Below are positions 20,401 to 31,493 of a stretch of DNA of 64,000 bases, piece by piece. This DNA is from Entoloma clypeatum. Taxonomy: Eukaryota > Basidiomycota > Agaricomycetes > Agaricales > Entolomataceae. How positions within the stretch are numbered: position 1 is the stretch's first letter; each line of letters begins with the position of its first letter. The translations under genes and the position numbers were made by a program. The notes under the pieces were generated by a model. It was not told where the DNA came from, made no database searches, and was given only the letters and a program-made list of their open reading frames with translations. The stretch is from positions 186,001-250,000 of the forward strand of contig OY751496.1 of the NCBI GenBank assembly GCA_963565915.1, given 5' to 3'.

Positions 20401-20950
20401 GATGCCCGAAGATAGTGAGTATTTTTATTCTACATTCATATTCATGTATGGGGCAGTGAAAGGCCACAATCTTTTGTCTAATATGATCTACATTGATAAT
20501 GGTTGCTATCTGTGGCCCCATCGCAGCTCAGTTTGCTATCGCACAACTGAGGTTATATAAGATAGTTTTTGTGTATCTAATTCCACACCAAGCATACATC
20601 CAACAGTGCCATATATCAAGATATACTATGATGCCTTTTTAACATCTTTAGCACTTCAAATCTGCTGAACATGAATTTTGGAAATCAAGCAGGCCAAAAC
20701 CAGCAATTTCACCAGCAGGGATGCGAGTGCCCCCCAGCCCCGACGGGGTGGAAACACTGCCGCTGTCAGGATTGGGTTATGATCAGGATTCATCGAACCA
20801 AACCCATACCTGTCGGAGGTTAAATCAGCATGCACCCAAAAGACAGGGCAATGGAGTGAACACCCTTATGGGTGCAATGACCCCGAACAAAATGCATGAA
20901 GAGCCTCTTTGGGTGATCCTCAATCAAGCTCTCTTGTCCCTCGTCATGTC

Positions 20951-22277
20951 ATATAGATATAAGGCATAGCATGAGTGCACTCGTGAGTTACCCGGATCTG
21001 TACTCACTGGTATTTTACATGTTTGAACCCATACTCGGATCTGCAAAGATCCGTTCCCACGGATGACTCGGATCTGCGTGTTCGAAACCCGTGAGTTCTT
21101 TGGGTACTCGCAGGTCATCGAGTTCTTTGGGTACTCACAGGTTTACCTTGAGTACCCATATGAAGGATCGATAAATCCCAGTCTGAGATGTCCAGGCTCG
21201 GGCTTGGCCTGAAGCCCAGGGTTTGGGCCAGGCTTAGGCCTGGATTCTCAGAAAAGCGCACCTTAATATAAATTCAACCATTGCACCTATTCTTCTCACC
21301 TTCTAGACTATTAATATATACATATAATAGAGTATTTATACCAGAGGAACAGTCTGAATGGTGCCTGTATCAGTAGGTAGGTTCAATTTCCATCAAAACT
21401 CTGAGCATGCCACAAAAGCACTTCTAGTAGCACATCCACTCAATGGATTCCTATTGTCTCTATTGCCCCTTCTTTAGTACATATAGGAGTAGGCTTCTGC
21501 CTCAGTGATAAGGTGGGTGATATTTAGATTAGTAGATAGGCTCCAATATTGTCAAACCCCCAAACACACAACAAAATCACCAATATTATAACAAGCCCTT
21601 ACCATATTCTTATTATCTCTTTTGCCCCTTCTTTAGCATGTATGTATGTATATTTCTACAGAATAAATAAGGTGGACAATCTCTGGTTGTGATCCTACCT
21701 CATAATCCTCTCAAAACCTCGAAACACACCAAGATCAATTTCGTTTGGCACAACCGTGGGACGTATGCCTCTCGTCTCCTTTGTATATTATACAGGACAT
21801 ATATAGGTAGCCTTTGACAGCAGGGATAAGCCTGGGGACCCCCAGTTCCATCTGGGCAAATGCCAGCTCACACCTGCATTTTCAGCAGAATACACTTTCC
21901 ATACCCACAAAGCAGTCATTGTCAGGGGTTTCAACTCATTCTAGTGCATTAATATAATCCTCTAAGATGTATTCACAGTCCCAACTTCATTTCAAAACAC
22001 CATTCTATCAATTTCTATATGCTAAACCCATATTCTACAACTTAGTCTACTCTTATACTATTAATGCCCTATGTTATGATGAGTGGATTGGTTTCAGGGG
22101 TTGCTCACAGGTGCCCGCGTGGGTACCTGTGCACTCCACAATGTGAACTCGGATCCGTGTGGGTTTCGTCCCACGGATGATTCGGATCCGCAAGTGAGGT
22201 GACCTGCGAGTATTCCCACAGGTCTACTCATGGTGACCTGTGGGTAACCCGGACTCGTGCTATGCCTTATATAGATA
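20951..22277. repeat. Putative non-autonomous element with about 200-bp inverted ends
   Basis: The left end (20951-21160) and the reverse complement of the right end (22090-22277) share ATATAAGGCATAGCAYGAGT. This is followed by GGGTTACCC-, CCGTGGGA- and GGATCCG-type blocks. The interior is AT-rich, with CA-rich text and no open frame that I recognise. The ends are imperfect and I could not fix a target-site duplication. Confidence 0.5.
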
Positions 22278-22384
22278 ATACCATGGCACTTGTCACTGGA
22301 TAACCACACAAGAGTTCCAGCAAGGGCATGATGACTTTGGGAAGTGTTTGGGACTCTGAAACAGGTCTGACAGGGAAAAACATA

Positions 22385-22585
22385 GGCGACCGGACCTATC
22401 AAAAAACACATCGGGCTGTCGGAAATCAAGATGGCCAAAAATGGTCATACTGATAGCGGCATGCAGGCATGCCCCGGGCCCGACGGGGGGGCAACTTCAC
22501 CGCTGTCGGAGCCTGCTTGCAATCGGTGTAGATACACCCAGGTCTTATCTTGAGCACCCTGGACCAGCAGTGTTGTAGTTCCCAA
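22385..22585 (+). repeat. Interspersed repeat R copy at the 3' side of the KDZ gene
   Basis: Carries AAATCAAGATGGCCAAAAATG, CGGGCCCGACGGGGGGGCAAC and, further on, GATACACCCAGGTCTTATC. The copy at 29765-29940 is in the same orientation, so the two flank the KDZ transposase and its divergent neighbour as direct repeats. Confidence 0.6.
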
Positions 22586-22689
22586 AACCAGGTCAGAGAT
22601 GAGGAACAATCTAGCACATGGTGGACTTTGGTTTCAGGATGGCTAAATGTCATCAATCCAGATCAGGAAACAATTATTTACAGTCATTC

Positions 22690-25600
22690 TATACATGAAT
22701 ATGTTCAAAACCAAATACTTTTGTGATATCTGGATTGAGCCTCTGGAATGAACCCAGGGCCACCATTTTCAATCTTTCCCAGTTTCCAGCCTGTCGAAAG
22801 GCATAAGCAGCCAGGCCCTCATATGAAGCGAAACCAATTTGTGCCATAGCTCGATTCCGCCACTCCAGAGCACGGTGTTGAAACCAGAGGACAACCCAAA
22901 CCATTTCATGTTTGGTGATCACCAGCTCTTCATGCCAGCGATCGCGCCGGGACTTTGCCCTGAGCCAATTTACCCTATATACTGGAGGAAATTGAGTGGG
23001 AAGGAGTACCTCACCGAGAATAGCTCACATTCATGAAGGACAGTCCGTTCATCAGTGAAGTTCAGTCCAGGCATTTTCCAAATCCAGGACAGCTCCTGAT
23101 TTCTTTGACCCTGAGCATTGGGCTCCTGTATGGCAGTATTCGTGCGGAGATCTCCCGGTTTGAGCTCCAGGTATCGATTGAGGATGTCCTTGCCCCCTCC
23201 CAGTTGTATCATGGCATGCCGAGCCTGTCTGTAGACGAGCCGATGGTGTTGCAACTGTTTGTCGGCTGTGTGGATGGCATCCCAGGATCGTGTCTTCTTT
23301 ACCTTGCTTTTTGCATGCCGGAGTTGATTTCGGAACCTGAAGGACTTCTCTCCAATTCCCAGTCTTATGGCCTGCAAAGCATCATTTGCCTGGCCTTGTC
23401 GGAGCCAGAGCTCATTGCGAACGAGGTGTTGGAGGCCCATTTCATTACACCTCTCGTAGCCAATTGTGGAAGGGAGATAGATGGACTTCTTGTCAGCGAG
23501 AACGGCCAGCTGAGAAGGTAGGGCTGCAGAGAAGGTGAACAGAATATTGGCTGCAGCTGCTGGCTGATCATCATCAGCTTCACTCTCATCATCAGTTGCC
23601 CAATCCTCATCAGACCCATTGTCAGTGGGATAGAGAATCTTGTCAACTGCCCTTCCTGGTAGATATTTCTCAGCCTGGTCCTGGTGTCGATCGATCCGCT
23701 CATCAAGAGCTTGACGCTTTCTTGCCAATGTAAGCTCTTGATCGGAGTGACCTTGGTTCGTAGCTTTTGAGCATCGGAGTGTAGTACTAGTCTGCCTAGT
23801 ATGTCAGAAGTGCGACTCCAGTTTGGGCCAAAGATCGGCATACTGTAATTGCTGAATCTCCAAGCCCTCAACAATCCAAGATGTACAACCCCGTAGATGT
23901 GATGACTGGGCCTCCTCCACAATGAGTTCCAGCTGTTTTTCAGCACATGTTGGTGCTATGAACACCTGGCGGTTAGTATACAGTGGGCATAGAGAAATGG
24001 ATTCATCACCATTTTCCAGCTGAGTATCGAAAATGTCCATGGCCCCTATGTCAGACGTTCGGTTGGCCTGTGCCTCCGACATTTGTTTCTCCCACTTTTT
24101 CAGAGACCGGGGATCGATATTCTCCGACAGTTCTTCCAGATATCTTGCACTCTGCTCTGCGCCGAGTATGGCTTTCCGATATTTTTTGGAAATTGTGGGA
24201 ACTGTCAAAAAGAGGGTGATTGACTAGAGGGGCAATATTGGGTGCTTGCATACCTATGTTTATGATCTTTTTCCAGTTTGAATCAAGGATGTGGTGATCC
24301 AGGAGTTCTGTTTGAGCTGCAAGAGTGGCAGTCTGTGTACTGGGGGATACTTGATTGAGCACAGCCCAAAGGGTCTCCAGAATCTCGCCATCAATGACTC
24401 CAGCACCAGGGATAAATTGAGGTGAGAATTGGGGGAAACATCAGGGGATATGGCCGGAAATGTGGAAGGCGCCAATGCCATAGTAAATTGTTCCTTCCAA
24501 GGGGTTAGGGAGGAACATCTTTCCCTCTCTTACCCTTCTCAACAGATAGACACAATACTGGCAGATGACATCATAATACAGTATCAGTCTGTCAATGTCC
24601 CCGATGTTGCTATTAGTACTTCCATGGCACAAGGAGTAATCCATGTTCTTTTGTCTGTTTTCACCACACAAACACATTACAGAATGAATAGGAGTGATTG
24701 ATAGGTGATGAATACCTTCCTCCAAGTTGAAAATTAACAACGCCAGTCGGGCAAAATGCACCATGCCGGGTGCATGCTGTGGCGCCAATCCCAGTGACGT
24801 CCTGGCCCTTGTGCTTGACAAACTTATCAGTGATAGCATGGTGCTCGTTACATGTTGATGGCTACAGATGTTGAATCACAGGACAGAAGTGAGCAAAAAG
24901 ACCATTACCTCCTTGTATTCCTTTGCAGAAGCAAGATGACATTGATATTTGGTTTTGCTGACCATGTAGAGATGGCCATCAGTTAGACATTTCTTGGGAA
25001 CAGCGTTGTTTCTCCTCTGGTGGGATGCAGTGAAATTTCCGTCCATGACAAAGCTTCAGGTGTAGGCAAAGGCATCTGGATCAGATTGCCAGTTGTCAGG
25101 GATGTTGATCCCTGAGGACAAGAGGCACAAAACAATGCAAGAGACCCGGGCCCGACAGGAGAGCCCTCCTGATGATAGATGATCCCGCTCCATTTCCACT
25201 CCTTGAGGTTCCTCCATTGTCGGAGGATTCTATAGAGTTCTTGATATCGGTTCTAAAGCTGGACAATGAGTAAGGGGCGCCAATTAATGGCAGGGGTACG
25301 TACAGGAACAGCATGGGGAAACATTGCTGAGGTCAAACAATGGAGCTTCATGTAAAGATGATATACCAATGTATGACATTTGAGGTTCTCCAAATGACAA
25401 CCATCCAATAGATCAAATGTGAAGGCAGATTCAATCCTCTGATAACTGAGAGGGTACAGCCCGAGCTGTAATAGCTGAAACTCTTGACCACCCTCTTGAC
25501 ATCCACAATGTTTTACCCAGCACTTGTGAATCCCATTGATGTGACCAATTGTGAATGGGATACAGTCCAATGGTCTGTCCTGAGTTCCAGAAGGCGATTC

Positions 25601-26297
25601 ATAAATATCATGCCGAAACTCTTCGGAGTGGACAGCTCCGATTGTCACTTCGCTGGCAATCTTGACAGGATTGTTCACAGGACAGGGCTGGCTCCAGTGA
25701 CCTAGATGAATAACAACACCAAGATTTGAAAGCCAATCCCGTTCATAGTGAGTACCTGTCCAGTAATGGATTTGATGGAATGGTAGGTTACTGTGCGTGG
25801 TCCGGCAGCATTCCCGGCACAAGACATTTTGTCCTCACAATGCCAGAATGCTGCAGTAGTGGAGCACTGATCACATTGAGTAGATGCTTGATGATCTCGC
25901 AATGCAAGTGCCCTAAGGTACGAAAGACGACGGGGCATTCATCCATGAAATCATGCTGGGACTGTGAGATACAAGGAGACTCAGCTATCACTGGAGATGA
26001 CATAGGGCAGAGTCTGACCTTGGTATGGGTTTTGCTAGTAAATGTTGACTCAAGCTCTGGTTCAAATACTAAGAGTGGGGGATCTTCAGGACCAAAGTCA
26101 TAGTTCCAGGTTTCGGCCTGTTCTGCCTTCTCCACAGGGTTTTCAGAGGTGCGGTTTACTTTGATATTAGCTCGGACTGGTTTTTTAGATGCTTTGTAGG
26201 TTATTTGCTTTACGTGTAGACCCTTGGATGTTGAATGTACATTCCCTGCAACATGGATAATCTTGTGCTTGTCAACAACCGTGAACCTATTTGGCAT
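22690..26297 (-). pseudogene. KDZ transposase (CxC domain plus KDZ core), degenerate
   Basis: The likely start is MPNRFTVVDKHKII at 26297. Further blocks in order: a cysteine-rich part around 25950-25800 (CDQCSTTAAFWHCEDKMSC), then LPFHQIHYWTGTHYERDWLS and LGVVIHLGH (about 25790-25690), typical of CxC2-type domains; HINGIHKCWVKHCGC near 25540; a core piece NMDYSLCHG ... LILYYDVICQYCVYLLRRVR (about 24660-24530); and a C-terminal part ATRGYERC-like near 23460 with LRQGQANDALQAIRLGIGEK and RHAMIQLGGGKDILNRYLEL, ending WVVLWFQHRALEW near 22860. These match, from memory, the KDZ (Kyakuja-Dileera-Zisupton) family of fungal DNA transposons. Some frame changes are introns; others are probably decay, so this copy is unlikely to work. 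The 5' end is head-to-head with the gene at 26454, 156 bp away. Confidence 0.82.
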
Positions 26298-26453
26298 CTT
26301 GAGAGGGGTGGAGATCTGAGTGATTGACAGGATGGAAAAATAAATATATTGGCTAGCAAATTGGGTCTGATCTTTGGTAAACAACTGTATAAGAAGGGTG
26401 AGCCAGGCAACCAGACAAGCCCCTTCCCCTGACAAGGATAAACCCCCCCACAA

Positions 26454-28060
26454 ATGGCCCAGTTGAACGACCCGATCATTGATGAGGAGAGTGATTCCAG
26501 TGACATTGATCATGACGGGACTGACAGCTCGATTGCTGATAAATCGGAGGACAGTGATCAACAGAGCGATGGAGAGGTGGAGCCTGAGGGTCAGGATGTG
26601 ACAAATGTCCCCCAAGGTGCCCCAGTCTTGACTGGAGAAGAGTTAGAGGTGGTGGCAGAGCTGAAAGACCAATGGTTCGAAAGTGATTCCAATGGCAGAA
26701 AGGGAATTCTTGAGGAAGGTGTCAGAAGACTGATAGAGCTAGAACCTCAGGATAAAGAAGGCCTCCAGAAGAAGCTTGCAAAATGGCTGAAGCGAAGGGT
26801 GGGAAAAAGGCTTCAATATGAACCTGGAAATCGACCCAGTCTTCAGACGGTGGTCGCATATTACAAGGAGGCTGAGATAACCAGAACGGTTGTGGGGTGA
26901 GACCTGGAGGGCAAAAGCGATTCCTTGGATTGTGGAAGAAAGAGTTGAGTGCGCTTCAAAGCCAGCTGCAATCGGAAGCGACCTTGAAGGATGAACGGGA
27001 AAAGTTGGAGATTGCTCGGGATGAGTGGACTTCAAAGGGCCCTCCAAGGCAGAGGAGAAAGCAGTATGTCACCGAGATTTTCTCTTATGTTTTCCAGCTG
27101 AGTTGGGGGGACAAGGATGGCAGAGAAGAAGGCTGCAAAAATGGTCATGGAATTTACAAGCCGGATGTATTTCGAACTTGGCGCAAGATGTACGGTTATG
27201 GTGGGTTATCAGAACACGAATGATGAAGCTTGTGCCAGACAGTGAGTAAACCAGATTTGGTAAAGGACAATCTAACAATGCATATATTATAGTTTTGACT
27301 ACAATGCCAGTCTGGGACATGGCAAGAAAGTGTTCTTGCCAGAATACAAGGATGCTGTCAAGGAATGTGAAGTAGCATGGAACCAGTACATCAGCAACAA
27401 CCTCACAGATGATGAAACAGCTGCCAATGCCAATGGGGAGAAGAACATCATTCCAATGCGGGGTGGTAAACTGTCGACACACAAGGCTGATATTGTGTTT
27501 GACCAGGATGCTCACGGAGAGCCTCAGATTCCCGCTGACTGTTTGCAGGCAAAATTGGATGATAAGAAACAGATTGTCAGATGCTTCGTGAAGGCACATT
27601 ATGGTGAGAGCCCGATTGACTTATAGTGGCCTTTGGAAATGAAGCACTGACATCAGGACAAAGCGATTGCAAAAGGCATCAGATATCCAGGCTCTGGATG
27701 CACTCCACCCTGGGCAAAGCTGATGAACAGCCCAAGATCATTCTTTGATTCAGAATTTCTTCCAGATGGAGTGGAGCTGAAGGAACCAAGTCGAATGACG
27801 GTTGAGCCTATTAACAGCTGTCTGCAATTGTGGCGGGAGTCACAGATTGTGGGATGACAAGCATTCCGATTCCACCATACCTGGAGAGAGGCCACGGCCG
27901 ACTATGTTGAGGCAATTGCAGGTGATCAGAATATTCGGGATGACACAGCCAAAAGGTCAGAAAAAAAAGGGCAGAGAAAAAAGGGCAAGCAAGGGAGGCC
28001 GGTCATGGGGCAAGCAAGGAGACAATGGGCAGGAGATGGGGATTCCAAGAACGACAGCTG
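26454..28060 (+). pseudogene. Gene of unknown function divergent from the KDZ transposase
   Basis: Opens MAQLNDPIIDEESDSSDIDH at 26454 with an acidic N-terminus. A basic helical segment follows (GLQKKLAKWLKRRVGKR), then DEWTSKGPP (about 27025) and, in another frame, MAEKKAAKMVMEF and RCTVMVGYQNTNDEACAR (about 27120-27235). An intron (donor near 27240, acceptor about 27292) leads to FDYNASLGHGKKVFLPEYKD (from about 27298) and an exon near 27770-27840 with EFLPDGVELKEPSRM. Its end is basic. I recall similar unnamed proteins beside KDZ transposases in mushrooms, but I can assign no function. At least one frame change has no clear intron and one stop (near 27856) interrupts the last exon, so it is probably decayed. 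The 156-bp spacer would serve as a shared promoter. Confidence 0.5.
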
Positions 28061-28267
28061 CTGATATGAGCAGAAGCAGGGAGGATGATATAGACAGGGA
28101 CAAGAAGAAAAGCAGGTCTACAATGGGTGACATGAGGACTGGAGGGATTATGATGCAGGGGGGGCTGGCTGAGGTGAGGGCTGTTGAGGTGCACAATCAC
28201 AGCAAACGTGACAGGGAGCGGGGAGAAGAGGATGAACCAACACACATGGATGTGGGCTTCGGGAGCT

Positions 28268-28531
28268 CGTCCGATGAGATGGTCCTCCTGAAGGGACATA
28301 TGAGGCCACATTTCCACGCTGTTGGGCCCGGCGTTGGGTCTCCAGGCTTCCATTTCTGATCTGACTTTTTGGGTGCATCTTTGTCGCACACCTCAACCAT
28401 GCAAACCCGGTGTTTGCGACCATCAAGGTTAACCCTGAAATCTGAGTGTTTGGTTCGACATGTTGTCCGATGAGATGGTCCTCCTGAAGGGACATATGAG
28501 GCCGCATTTCCACGCCGTCGGGCCCGGCGTT
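28268..28531 (+). repeat. Direct repeat pair of about 66 bp
   Basis: GTCCGATGAGATGGTCCTCC to GGGCCCGGCGTTGG occurs at 28268-28333 and again at 28463-28528 with a few changes, 195 bp apart. It may be a tandem duplication of a repeat-R-like segment. Confidence 0.8.
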
Positions 28532-28710
28532 GGATTGCCAGCTTGTCCTTTGGATCCTGCGCTGCAGCCCAAACATGGGGAGTCCAGTCATGGTTCTATA
28601 CCGTCACCCATTGATGTCACAGTGCAAATGCATCATCACAGTGCAGGACATCACAGGCCCAGAATCCAATTCTCGACAAATTTAAAAGACTCCGACAATG
28701 ACTTGAAGAG

Positions 28711-29127
28711 ATGGAAAATGCTATGGATATTGGTATCATCAACGGTCAGATTAGTGAAGGACAAGACAAGCCATTCACAGAATACCCAATAGGCCAACCC
28801 ACGAACAAGAAGAATAGGCCGGATGTCAGAGAATCACTGCAAACCAGAAGACAGGCAAAGCAGAAAGGTATCATAGTTGCAGAAATTGTTGAACAGGTCA
28901 AGAAACAGGACGAGATAGCGGACACTGGGCCTGGTATCACCCGTAAAGGCCAACCTGATGGAGCGGGGTGGAAACGGAAGGACAACAGCAATCACTCAGG
29001 AGATATCCCATGTCCCAGGAAGAAGTCCAGGATTCAAGGAGAGGAAGTGACTGCAGAAAGGATGGACAGCAAGAATGGTGCTGATCCTTTCGATCTGAGC
29101 GCAAGACAAAAACAGCACCGCAAGTAG
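28711..29127 (+). CDS. Hydrophilic open frame, unknown function
   Basis: An open frame of 138 codons, starting MENAMDIGIINGQIS and rich in Lys, Arg, Gln and Glu, with basic runs (KRKDN, PRKKSR). It lies downstream of the KDZ-adjacent gene on the same strand and could be its last exon; the repeats at 28268-28531 lie between. Composition and strand favour coding, but I recognise no domain and no splice link is proven. Confidence 0.3.
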   Translation: MENAMDIGIINGQISEGQDKPFTEYPIGQPTNKKNRPDVRESLQTRRQAKQKGIIVAEIVEQVKKQDEIADTGPGITRKGQPDGAGWKRKDNSNHSGDIPCPRKKSRIQGEEVTAERMDSKNGADPFDLSARQKQHRK

Positions 29128-29764
29128 AAACCTCAGGGGGCAGAGGGGAGGCCTGTAGTATTGCAAAAAAGGGTAGACAAAAACATGTCTCTGCTGGATC
29201 TCTTGTACATAGAAGGGAATGATTGAATCTTTACAGACATTCTTCCATCCTTCCTTCCCAAGCATGAGAGGGGGGCAACACCGGTGACAAAGCCCAACAC
29301 AAGTCTAGCACAGACATGTGGGAGATGATCATGGAAAACACATGGGCCTGATGGCACCGACAGGCTATCCAATGGTCAAATTGGGTTCCTGAGGGGAACC
29401 CCGGGGCCGACGGGGGGGAAAGCATTCCGGCCTCAGGATCTGATTACAATTGGGGTGATACAAAGCATTCATGGGAATAGTGATATGTAGGCAGGTTTGG
29501 GAATTTGCTGAGGGCCCGATGGGGGGAAGCTTTCATCCTGGCCTGATGGGGCCAATGGACCCTGACAACATGCATGGAGGGCCGCTTGGGCTGAGCCTTG
29601 ATTGAGGTCTCATGCTTCTTGACATCCCATCCACAGAATCTCATTGCATTGGTCCATCTGTGAATATGTAGACACTAACAGTACAAAGATGGATGGGCAT
29701 GATAACTTGGAGACAATATCAGGGGATCTGACGGCTACTGGTTCTATATGACCAAACGGGGTGA

Positions 29765-29940
29765 CATTCGACATCGAGACAGGCAAAAATAGAAATATTG
29801 ACCCAAGGAATGCGGGGGCTTATGGGCCCGACAGGTTGCCAACAATGCCGCCCACGGAGGCCGGTGGCAATTGGGATTGATACACCCAAGTATTATCCTG
29901 AGCACCAAGGACCATCAGTGTTGTATTCTCAGAATGAATA
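29765..29940 (+). repeat. Interspersed repeat R copy beyond the KDZ-adjacent gene
   Basis: Shares GGGCCCGACAGGTTGCCAAC and GATACACCCAAGTATTATCC with the copy at 22385-22585 in the same orientation. Further partial copies at 29403 and 29514 carry GGCCGACGGGGGGGAAAGC and GGCCCGATGGGGGGAAGCTT. Confidence 0.6.
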
Positions 29941-30239
29941 GATCACATACCACAGAACGGATGCACTCCACGGTTTGGAACAAGAGGCGCAGCCTATTCC
30001 TCACAGCTTCATCCTCACAGTCACCAGTGAGGAGGGGGTATTTGTCAGGAGCGAGATGATGTGCAATCATGTTGCAGGCAAAGTCGGTGCAACTCCACTC
30101 ACCAGCCTGCAGGTTGCAAGACAGCTCCTGGACTGCGAATGAGCACCCGAATGCTGGTTCCAACCAGCAGTTCAGCATCGCAAGGACCTTTGTGCTGGGA
30201 GGGTCCCCCATAGAATCCCCATACAAGATCTGATCATTC
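29930..30239 (-). pseudogene. Ulp1-like (C48) cysteine protease C-terminal fragment
   Basis: The minus strand reads ILYGDSMGDPPSTKVLAMLN, then CWLEPAFG and LQAGEWSCTDFACNMIAHHL. The pattern D-S, then Q about 45 residues later, then S-C-x-D-F-A-x-N, fits the Asp-Gln-Cys end of Ulp1/SENP SUMO-protease domains (usual motif Q-x5-S-C-G-x-F). The histidine half is missing because the fragment stops at the Tc1 sequence at about 30240. Such proteases are often carried by DNA transposons, so it may be transposon cargo. The class is inferred from motif order only. Confidence 0.5.
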
Positions 30240-30830
30240 ATGACATTGATGACAGATGAGACCAAAATCAACAGGTTTGGGTCAGATGGCAAGGAATGGG
30301 TCTGGAAAAAGAAGGGTGAGGGGCTTATTGAAAGAGAGGTTCAGGGCACAGTCAAGTTTGGGGGAGGAAATATTATGGTTTGGGGTTGTATGGGTTGGGA
30401 AGGTGTGGGGAGACTTGCAGAGGTTGAGGGGAGGATGGATGCTGATCAGTATGTGTCCATTTTGGAGGACAATTTGCTGCCCAGCATGGAGGAGAGTGGA
30501 ATCTCTGAAGAGGAGATCATTTTTCAGCAGGACAATGACCCCAAGCACACCTCCAAGAAGGCCAAAAAATGGATGGACAGCAAGAATATTGCTCTGCTGG
30601 ATTGGCCTGCACAGTCCCCAGACCTCAATCCTATTGAACACCTCTGGGTTCATATTAAAAGGAAGTTGAATGAATATCCAACACCACCCAAGGGAGTCTG
30701 GGAGATTTGGGACAGAGCAGCAGAGGTGTGGAATAATATAGAGCCAGAAGTGTGTCAAAATCTGATAGAAAGTATGCCAAGAAGGGTAGAGGCAGTAATC
30801 AAAGCTAAGGGGGGTAATACCAAGTACTAA
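30240..30830 (+). pseudogene. Tc1 (DD34E) transposase, C-terminal catalytic part
   Basis: The frame starts within the catalytic core, MTDETKINRFGSDGKEWVWK. It continues through GNIMVWGCMGWEGVG, FQQDNDPKHTS and LDWPAQSPDLNPIEHLW and ends at 30830. The first Asp (TDE), second Asp (QQD) and Glu (PIE) are present; 34 residues separate the last two, as in Tc1. The N-terminal paired-type DNA-binding region of about 130 residues is absent; upstream sequence is the Ulp1-like fragment on the other strand. The remaining part is unbroken, so the truncation may be recent. The ATG at its start is probably fortuitous. Confidence 0.85.
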
Positions 30831-31041
30831 AGTATAAAATACTGTATTTATTGTACATACTCACAAAACTGATTCAATGAGTCCCTGGAGTAATTTGATC
30901 ACCGCTTCTTGACTTGTTACCACGACATGCACAGCCACATCCTGGTCGCAATCTCTCTCGTTGTTGAGCCCCCCCGCTCCATCGTACCTCCCAATCCTCT
31001 TGCTATCGCTCTCTTAGGCGAAACACTCGACTCACTGCAAC

Positions 31042-31462
31042 ATGGGACCAAAGCCGATCCCCAAATCGGCTGCGATCCCCTCCGACAACCCGAGACCCCC
31101 TCCTCAAACGAGGTCGTCCACATCTCAGAAATCCGACTGGTCCGCAGCCCCCACTGTCCCTGTGGGTGCCTCCGCCACGACTGGTCCATACTCCACCGCA
31201 TCCACAGTAGCCGCCATGGCCGCTGCGGCACCACCATCCGCCCTTGCTCCTGTCGGCCCCCCTGGTGGCCGATACAAGAAAAAGATGCCCTCTGCCCGTC
31301 CTTCCTCTCCCCAGGACAGCAACATCTCCATGGGATATGCTGGGTCTGTCACCCCTTGCCCTCCATCTCCTTCCTCAGACGACTCTATCAGGCCCCCCTC
31401 GCCTTCTGCTTCCCAAGCCCGCCGAAAGAAGCAGAAGCGGTTCACCATGTCAGGACGGTCCC
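31042..31462 (+). pseudogene. First exon of an unrecognised gene, cut by a retroelement junction
   Basis: ATG at 31042 (context CAACATGG) opens a 140-codon Pro/Ser/Ala-rich frame starting MGPKPIPKSAAIPSDN. It ends at a good donor, GTAAGT, at 31463. From about 31485 the sequence is gypsy RT, so the rest of the gene is missing. A basic patch (RYKKKM; RRKKQKR) is visible. It does not resemble the gag of element D, so I do not assign it to the retroelement. Confidence 0.4.
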
Positions 31463-31493
31463 GTAAGTCCATCTCCATTTACACCTCCCCCCC

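Larger units (their letters stand above)
18142..20519. repeat. Large imperfect inverted repeat (fold-back structure)
   Basis: Two nested pairs of arms. The outer arms are about 18142-18490 and 20172-20519; the inner arms are about 18976-19511 and 19613-20150. The spacer is only about 100 bp. About 490 bp at 18487-18976 is present only on the left. Arms match at the great majority of positions by eye (for example, CTTGGGTGCAGATCATCATC on one strand against GATGATGATCTGCACCCAAG on the other). No transposase is encoded; the open frames inside the arms are mirror shadows of each other. It could be a fold-back or MITE-like element, or two inverted copies of one repeat. Transcription would yield a long hairpin RNA. 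Confidence 0.8.

Noticed and set aside
31042..31462. Gag of gypsy A1
   Set aside because: It has no resemblance to the gag of element D and ends at a splice donor before the RT junction, so I treat it as a foreign exon.
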